DNA from: CAZQCI01 sp964592255 | GTDB taxonomy: Bacteria; UBA10199; SBBF01 | DNA length: 33,402 bases | Assembly (NCBI GenBank): GCA_964592255.1 | Contig: CAZQCI010000014.1 | Span: 1 to 33,402 of the forward strand | Reading direction: 5' to 3' | Part shown: in pieces, positions 28,966 to 33,402 of the stretch | Numbering within the stretch: position 1 is the stretch's first letter | How the letters are laid out: each line of letters starts with the position of its first letter | The notes under the pieces: generated by a model | Database searches by the model: none | Told to the model about the DNA's origin: nothing | Seen by the model: only the letters and a program-made list of their open reading frames with translations | Translations under genes and position numbers: made by a program

Positions 28966-28990
28966 CCCCCTCTTAGGCTAAGAGGGGGGT
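28953..28990. repeat. CCCCCTCTTA/TAAGAGGGGG hairpin repeat, intact copy
   Basis: Lead-in TTAACTCCCTCTAG, then CCCCCTCTTA (28966-28975), triloop GGC, TAAGAGGGGG (28979-28988). The lead-in contains the stop codon of the ABC ATPase (TAG 28963-28965). GGGGAGG at 28994-29000, just after the stem, is the nearest ribosome site for the permease. Confidence 0.88.
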
Positions 28991-29012
28991 ATCGGGGAGG
29001 TTGGGTGGGGTT

Positions 29013-29831
29013 ATGCACATTCAATTGAAACAATCTTTTAACAGAATTTCCGCCATGTTTTTGCGGTATCTTTATCTTCACAAACGCAGTGTGTCGCGTA
29101 CTTTGGAAATTGTATTTTGGCCCGTGATGGAATTGTTTGTCTGGGGCTTTTTGACCGTTTATTTAAGGTCGTTAACGCAAGGGCCGTTGGAAAAAATTAT
29201 TATTTTTCTCATTGGCGCGATGATTTTTTGGGATTTGCTTTATCGCAGTCAGCAAGGGGTGAGTTTGTCGATAGTGGAAGAAATGTGGACGCAAAATATC
29301 ACCAATATTTTTGTTTCCCCCTTGCGGATTTCGGAATGGCTTTTAGCTACTTTTTTTTACAGCATGGCCAAAATACTTCTGATTGCCTCCCTTCTCAGTG
29401 CCATTGCTTTTTTTCTGTATCATTTTAATTTTATTGGAGTCATCGGTTTTTATCTCATCCCTCTTTCGCTTAATTTATTTTTGTTTGGATGGGCGATGGG
29501 TATTTTTACTTCTTCTCTTCTTATTCGGTGGGGGCATTCGGTGGAGGCGCTCATTTGGGGTGTGCCTTTTCTGCTTCAGCCTTTTTCAGCTATTTTTTAT
29601 CCGCTTTCTATTTTGCCCCTGTGGATTCAAAAGGTGGCAGTTTTTCTCCCCAGCACTCATGTGTTTGAAGGGATGCGTGAAATTGTGCGAGATGGAAAGC
29701 TCACTCACCCGTATTTACTTCATGCTTTTTTGCTCAATGGCCTCTATTTTCTTGCCGTGGCTTTATTTTTCAATTGGATGTTAAGCCAGTCTCGCAAACA
29801 AGGAAAACTGGGGCGTTTGGGAAGTGATTAA
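29013..29831 (+). CDS. ABC-2 type permease
   Basis: A 272-residue membrane subunit with six hydrophobic segments: about 28-50, 57-75, 105-135, 140-165, 170-195 and 235-260. The pattern, including a cytoplasmic amphipathic N-terminus, THVFEGMREIVRDG before the last helix, and a basic C-terminus, is that of ABC-2 permeases such as DrrB or NodJ. ATG 29013 is preferred over TTG 29001 since the latter touches the GGGGAGG site. Spacing from that site to the ATG is 12 nt, rather long. It pairs with the ATPase upstream. Confidence 0.88.
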   Translation: MHIQLKQSFNRISAMFLRYLYLHKRSVSRTLEIVFWPVMELFVWGFLTVYLRSLTQGPLEKIIIFLIGAMIFWDLLYRSQQGVSLSIVEEMWTQNITNIFVSPLRISEWLLATFFYSMAKILLIASLLSAIAFFLYHFNFIGVIGFYLIPLSLNLFLFGWAMGIFTSSLLIRWGHSVEALIWGVPFLLQPFSAIFYPLSILPLWIQKVAVFLPSTHVFEGMREIVRDGKLTHPYLLHAFLLNGLYFLAVALFFNWMLSQSRKQGKLGRLGSD

Positions 29832-29834
29832 GAA

Positions 29835-30254
29835 TTAAAGAGACACGATTTTTAAGAAAGAAAATTTTAAGAAATCATTATCCAAGGTCATTAAATCGGT
29901 TATTCCATTATTTTTAAGTGCTAACGCAATACGGGCATCGAAAACTTCATTGCCTTTGATAGAGGGTATTTTTTTTGAGAGTGCTTTAAGTTCTGAAACC
30001 CATTCCTCCGATTCCTCTAAAACGATTATTTCAAGCCCAGAGATGTTTGTTTCTATCAATTCAATCGCTTGAAGAAGAGTTAGGGAATGTGAAAAAACTT
30101 TAGGATGTGTCAATAACCTTAGCGTTTCCCCGATATTAATGAATGTTGTACAGAGTTTTTCTGTGTTTTTTAGAAGCCACTTTTTAGTTTTAAGATGAGA
30201 AGGATGGTCTTCTACCATCAGTTGGACAAGAATATTAGTATCGAGAGCGATCAT
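29835..30254 (-). CDS. PIN-domain toxin (VapC-like), second module
   Basis: A 139-residue PIN nuclease. Candidate Mg ligands are Asp5 (MIALDTNILV), Glu43 (IGETLRLL), Asp106 (NEVFDARIA) and Asp125/Asp127 in LMTLDNDFLKF. Its start directly follows the antitoxin stop (TAA-ATG). Its 3' end faces the ABC permease with only 3 bp between the two stops, so no bidirectional terminator fits there. It differs clearly in sequence from the PIN toxin at 26088-26483, so the two modules are not a recent duplication. Confidence 0.85.
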   Translation of the reverse strand: MIALDTNILVQLMVEDHPSHLKTKKWLLKNTEKLCTTFINIGETLRLLTHPKVFSHSLTLLQAIELIETNISGLEIIVLEESEEWVSELKALSKKIPSIKGNEVFDARIALALKNNGITDLMTLDNDFLKFSFLKIVSL

Positions 30255-30482
30255 TTATTTATCGAGAAAATCCATCCACGTTTGTCTGGAATTGAGACTG
30301 ATACTCATTTTTCCCAATTTTAAAGATTTAATTTTTGTTTTCTTTTTAACTGATTTTGCAAGGGTGTCTTTGCCGACACGGGCCCATAAAGAAATGATTT
30401 CCCCCAATGTTTTTTTCTGTTTTATGGCCGTTAATCGGGCTGAATTAAAGAGGTTGTCATCGATGTTAAGACTTGTTTTCAT
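30255..30482 (-). CDS. Antitoxin partner of the PIN toxin (ribbon-helix-helix-like)
   Basis: A 75-residue protein: MKTSLNIDDNLFNSARLTAI resembles an RHH strand and helix, followed by a Lys-rich linker (AKSVKKKTKIKSLKLGK) and a short C-terminal segment ending SRQTWMDFLDK that would bind the toxin. I chose ATG 30482 because AGGAA precedes it by about 5 nt and the family starts with K-T-S/T-L-x-I-D-D; the frame runs on upstream for 13 codons but through the probable operator. Confidence 0.75.
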   Translation of the reverse strand: MKTSLNIDDNLFNSARLTAIKQKKTLGEIISLWARVGKDTLAKSVKKKTKIKSLKLGKMSISLNSRQTWMDFLDK

Positions 30483-30486
30483 TGAT

Positions 30487-30521
30487 ATTCCTATAATGGA
30501 ATATATATTCTGGTATGTCAA
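30487..30521 (-). promoter_or_regulatory. Promoter/operator of the second toxin-antitoxin module
   Basis: On the minus strand TTGACA (30521-30516) is followed after 17 bp by CATTAT (30498-30493). Overlapping palindromes GAATATATATTC (30499-30510) and ATTCC/GGAAT (30487-30491, 30498-30502) could bind the antitoxin. If this pair is used, the mRNA would start a few bases before ATG 30482 and be almost leaderless. Confidence 0.4.
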
Positions 30522-30531
30522 GGGGTCGGTA

Positions 30532-32598
30532 TTAGTTGTTTTTTGGGACTTGCAATGAGGAATACAACTTGTCGTAAATCCAATAGCTTCGAATGACTTT
30601 TTTTACATAATCACTGGTTTCATCATAGGGGATGAGTTCGATAAATAAATCGGCAGGTAGTTTATCTCCCCATTTTTCCCAGCGGTCCACCGCATCAGGG
30701 CCTGCGTTGTAGCTGGCGATTGTTTTGATGAGGGTGCCTTGAAAATGGCTGGATAATTCTTTCAAATAAAAAGCGCCAAAACGAATAGCGGTTTGAGGAT
30801 CGTTCAATTGATAAGGATTAAAGTTTTTTACGTTTAATGAGGTGGCAATTTCCATCCCTGTTTGAGGAATAACCTGCATCAAACCAAAAGCATTGGCATT
30901 GGAAAGAGCGGAAGGCTTAAAAGCTGATTCTTCACGCATGATGGACCAGACTAAAAGTGGGGAGATGCCAAATCTTGCAGCTTCCGCTTCAACCCATTCG
31001 GGATAGGCTTGAGGATAAGCGAGTGAAAGATAGAAAGGAAGACTGGCCCCGGAAGGTGCCGCTTTAAGCGAGTTAATCCCCATGGCATAAACCCGATTGA
31101 AATTATGAGCGGCCAAAAGAGCCTGAGATAATTCGTCGTAAGATAAATCCACCGGTTCAGTCTGCACACTTTCTTCATAAGCGGGAGCCAGTAAACCAGC
31201 TTGAGAAAGAAGAATGGCTTTTCTGAGCGGTTGATGGATATCCAAGCGATTGATCCATGCCGTGGACTCTGTTTGTATGGGCGCTGAAGGCAAATCCGAT
31301 ATTTTTTGAACGTCCACCAAGATATCCGGAACAATGCCTCCTTCTATGAGGCGTTGTGAGGATAAAAGACCGTAATAACTCCACGGATCCCGTGCAGCTA
31401 AATCACTGTAGAGGCCTTGAGCGTCTCTTGCTCTACCGGTTTGCTCCAAAATACGAGCCCGCCAATAATCAATGGTATTCAGTTCTTTTTTGTCGCGTGT
31501 GACTTTTTCTATCCGTTCCAAAAGACTCATTGCTTCTGGATAGCTTCTCAACAAATATGCTGACCAAAACAGATACCATTGTACTTTTTCTTTTTGATAA
31601 ACTTTTTTGTCCGCCATCAGCTTTAAAAAAGCATCATGTGCTTTTTTGTAATCGCTGGAGTCGAAATAAATAAACGCGATTTTATAACGGGATATCATCG
31701 CCTCACGTGAAGTGGGATATTGCTCTGTTATTTTTTGATGGTACACAAGGGCCTTGTCGAATTGGTCGGAACGCCCATAACTATTGGCTAAATTATTTAA
31801 AGTTGTGACGTCGCGTTGACCTGAATCCCATAATTTTTGGTATAAAACGGCAGCCTCACGATAATCGCGGCTTTTATAGGTGGCCGAGGCGATGTCTTTT
31901 GAATTCACTAATCCTTTGGGTGCTAATTTTTGTAAAAGTTTTAAACCTTCACGCGGCAATCCCGCATCTAGCAAATTATCAGCACGATTTTTGAGCTCTT
32001 GTGGGGATAGGAGACTCTCTATAGATCCCCCTAGTTTGTTGAGTACGTCGGCCTCTTGTTCACTGAAAGGATATTTGATGAGGAGTGTTTTCCAGAGGCT
32101 ACGTGCTTGTGTGTTGCGGCCTTGTGAGGCCGCTAATAACCCTTTTCCGTAAATGATTTTTAATTGTTCCCGCGTGTTTTTTCCACTCACTTTCTGCCAT
32201 TGTGACAGAGCGGCTTCTGCTGCGGGTCCATGTTTTAATAAAACTTGAGTTTGAAAATATTCCCAAAAAATATCGCTATCGATTCTTCGACGGAAAGACG
32301 AGGGAGGCGATAAAAGAGGGAGTGCTTCTTCGCTACGATGCAGTTGATTGAGTGTTTTGGCTAGCCAGTAATGGGTGTATTCCTTCAGTGAAGGATAAAA
32401 CTTAACGGCGGCTTCAAATTGATTGCGCGCTTGATTAAAATCCCCTCTTTCAAAAGAAGCTATGCCTTGAGCTAAAGGAGAAGGTTCCTGTGCGTCATCC
32501 GCAAAAACACTGCGGCAGACAAGCGTGAAAAGCAGAACTACGATGATTTGGATTCGGCCTTTTCGGCTTTTTTGCTCATGTTCCAGAGTTGGTCCCAT
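30532..32598 (-). CDS. Soluble lytic murein transglycosylase (Slt70-like)
   Basis: A 688-residue periplasmic enzyme that cleaves peptidoglycan to 1,6-anhydro-muropeptides. After a signal peptide (about 14-33, KGRIQIIVVLLFTLVCRSVFA) a long helical superhelix of TPR-like units covers roughly 40-530, and the lysozyme-like SLT domain sits at about 540-680: LLVWSIMREESAFKPSALS with catalytic Glu557, NAFGLMQVIPQTG, and TIASYNAGPDAVDRW. Length and layout are like Slt70. ATG 32598 is the only start that keeps a signal peptide, which places its first 61 bp inside the 3' end of mazG in another frame. Turnover or recycling of murein is the likely role; murI is elsewhere in the window. Confidence 0.92.
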   Translation of the reverse strand: MGPTLEHEQKSRKGRIQIIVVLLFTLVCRSVFADDAQEPSPLAQGIASFERGDFNQARNQFEAAVKFYPSLKEYTHYWLAKTLNQLHRSEEALPLLSPPSSFRRRIDSDIFWEYFQTQVLLKHGPAAEAALSQWQKVSGKNTREQLKIIYGKGLLAASQGRNTQARSLWKTLLIKYPFSEQEADVLNKLGGSIESLLSPQELKNRADNLLDAGLPREGLKLLQKLAPKGLVNSKDIASATYKSRDYREAAVLYQKLWDSGQRDVTTLNNLANSYGRSDQFDKALVYHQKITEQYPTSREAMISRYKIAFIYFDSSDYKKAHDAFLKLMADKKVYQKEKVQWYLFWSAYLLRSYPEAMSLLERIEKVTRDKKELNTIDYWRARILEQTGRARDAQGLYSDLAARDPWSYYGLLSSQRLIEGGIVPDILVDVQKISDLPSAPIQTESTAWINRLDIHQPLRKAILLSQAGLLAPAYEESVQTEPVDLSYDELSQALLAAHNFNRVYAMGINSLKAAPSGASLPFYLSLAYPQAYPEWVEAEAARFGISPLLVWSIMREESAFKPSALSNANAFGLMQVIPQTGMEIATSLNVKNFNPYQLNDPQTAIRFGAFYLKELSSHFQGTLIKTIASYNAGPDAVDRWEKWGDKLPADLFIELIPYDETSDYVKKVIRSYWIYDKLYSSLQVPKNN

Positions 32599-33335
32599 TG
32601 TTTTAGAGTAATTTGTGAAAATTTCTTTCTACGCTTTTTAATTTTTTCTTCCATGAAAGCAAAGCGTTTTCTAAAGCGTGTATTGGCTTTTCGTAGGGCT
32701 TCCTCCGGCTGGATTTTTAAAAAACGACAGAGATTGGAAAGGGCAAACAAAAAATCACCCACTTCGTGCTCCAAATCTTTTTTGTTTTTTCGAGATACGG
32801 CTTCTTTGATTTCCATCAGCTCTTCATCCACCTTCATCATCACGTCTTTAGTTTTTTTCCAATCAAAACCTATTTTAGAGGCTTTTTTAGACAGCTTGTG
32901 GGCTTGGAAGAGGGCTGGTAACCCTTTGGGTACCGAGTCAAGATAAGAAGTGCCTTTGTGTTTTTTGTTTTCTCTCGCTTTAATTTCATCCCAACTCACC
33001 ATGACTTCTTTAGCATTTTTTACTTTTGCTTTGCCGAATACATGGGGATGACGTCTGACCAGTTTTTCGCTCAATTGCTCAGCCACCGTATCGATGTCGA
33101 AGGCCCCACGCTCGCTGGCCATTTGGGCCTGAAAGACGACGTGCAGCAAAAGGTCGCCCAATTCTTCGCAAAAATGAGGATCATTTTTTGACTCAATGGC
33201 TTCCACCAATTCATAGGTTTCTTCAATCAGCTGGGCAATAATCGACTCATGCGTTTGTTCGTGGTCCCAAGGGCAGCCCTCAGGTCCGCGAAGAATAGCC
33301 ATGATGGCGATGAGTTTGTCTAGTGATTGTGACAT
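32538..33335 (-). CDS. mazG: Nucleoside triphosphate pyrophosphohydrolase MazG
   Basis: A 265-residue protein of two MazG domains, close to the 263 residues of the E. coli protein. Seen are MAILRGPEGCPWDHEQTHES, the metal-binding LIEETYELVEAIE and EELGDLLLHVVFQA (EExxE...ExxD), the middle GKAKVKNAKEVMVSWDEIKA, and a second EELMEIKEA...EVGDFLFALSNL set. It hydrolyses (d)NTPs to monophosphates for house-cleaning. ATG 33335 gives the expected MSQSLDKLIAIM start; a TTG at 33383 would add 16 unlikely residues. The Lys/Arg-rich tail overlaps the slt start. The remaining 67 bases to the window end show no gene. Confidence 0.94.
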   Translation of the reverse strand: MSQSLDKLIAIMAILRGPEGCPWDHEQTHESIIAQLIEETYELVEAIESKNDPHFCEELGDLLLHVVFQAQMASERGAFDIDTVAEQLSEKLVRRHPHVFGKAKVKNAKEVMVSWDEIKARENKKHKGTSYLDSVPKGLPALFQAHKLSKKASKIGFDWKKTKDVMMKVDEELMEIKEAVSRKNKKDLEHEVGDFLFALSNLCRFLKIQPEEALRKANTRFRKRFAFMEEKIKKRRKKFSQITLKQWDQLWNMSKKAEKAESKSS

Positions 33336-33402
33336 GCATTTGAGATACTCATTGACTGGATGTCTTGTCAAATTGTAAAACAAACTCGAATGCCGACGTA
33401 GC

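Noticed and set aside
3992..28988. The CCCCCTCTTA hairpins as ordinary rho-independent terminators
   Set aside because: The stems are strong but no copy is followed by a T-run, and most lie inside apparent operons.
3981..28990. Hairpin copies as a CRISPR array
   Set aside because: Copies are kilobases apart, palindromic with a triloop, and no spacers or cas genes are present.
29117..29784. Plus-strand frames of 103 and 133 codons within the ABC permease gene
   Set aside because: Hydrophobic shadow frames of a membrane-protein gene, with no ribosome site or homology sign.
33336..33383. TTG-initiated extension of MazG
   Set aside because: The extra 16 residues have no counterpart in MazG, and ATG 33335 gives the expected N-terminus.

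Overview
The window reads as chromosomal DNA of a Gram-negative bacterium of moderate, roughly mid-40s % GC. Evidence for this is a lytic murein transglycosylase, an outer-membrane barrel ending in Phe, an RND/MMPL exporter, a TolB-like periplasmic propeller and a GH17-GT2 glucan synthase. Candidate sphingolipid genes, many stable-RNA-free packed operons and abundant short palindromic repeats would fit a deltaproteobacterial or Bdellovibrionota-like lineage. That placement is inference; no rRNA or tRNA is visible to test it. Many genes lack a recognisable Shine-Dalgarno site.

Layout. (1) 1-6141, acyl-CoA metabolism: a truncated HpcH/HpaI (malyl-/citryl-CoA type) lyase and methylmalonyl-CoA epimerase on the minus strand, divergent from an ACT-domain malic enzyme, a propionyl-CoA carboxylase beta subunit, a biotin carboxylase and a biotin carrier protein. 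Together these convert propionyl-CoA to (2R)-methylmalonyl-CoA and feed C4 acids to pyruvate; the mutase is not in the window. (2) 6144-13359, candidate sphingolipid and glycan genes: a serine-palmitoyltransferase-like alpha-oxoamine synthase, a YghO/bacterial-ceramide-synthase-like GNAT protein coupled to it by ATGA, a long ketopantoate-reductase-like gene on the opposite strand, a GH17-GT2 fusion (NdvB-like beta-glucan synthase) and an extended SDR that could be the 3-oxoceramide reductase. (3) 13429-18855: an unrecognised 991-residue HEAT-repeat protein with a large unassigned C-terminal part, a secreted PD40/TolB-like propeller, a phasin-like coiled-coil protein and glutamate racemase. (4) 18970-21965: a split transketolase followed by a CtpA/Prc-type S41 protease. 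(5) 22164-28122, minus strand: a vapBC module whose toxin gene ends 1 bp before an RND/MMPL exporter gene, which overlaps a gene for an Omp85-like barrel; upstream is a class III aminotransferase. (6) 28180-29831: an ABC exporter (ATPase plus ABC-2 permease). (7) 29835-33335, minus strand: a second PIN toxin/antitoxin pair, an Slt-type lytic transglycosylase and MazG.

The most repeated non-coding signal is a hairpin element: a 10-bp stem (CCCCCTCTTA/TAAGAGGGGG) closing a variable triloop, often preceded by AACTCCCTCTAG. There are four clear copies and about three decayed ones. All lie between co-directional genes. Some copies overlap a stop codon or supply purine-rich sequence close to the next start. 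Other palindromic elements lie at 256-327 and 22034-22120, and an unusual interlocking repeat sits directly before the second transketolase gene. No intergenic gap exceeds 300 bp. No CRISPR, rRNA, tRNA, IS element or phage gene was seen.
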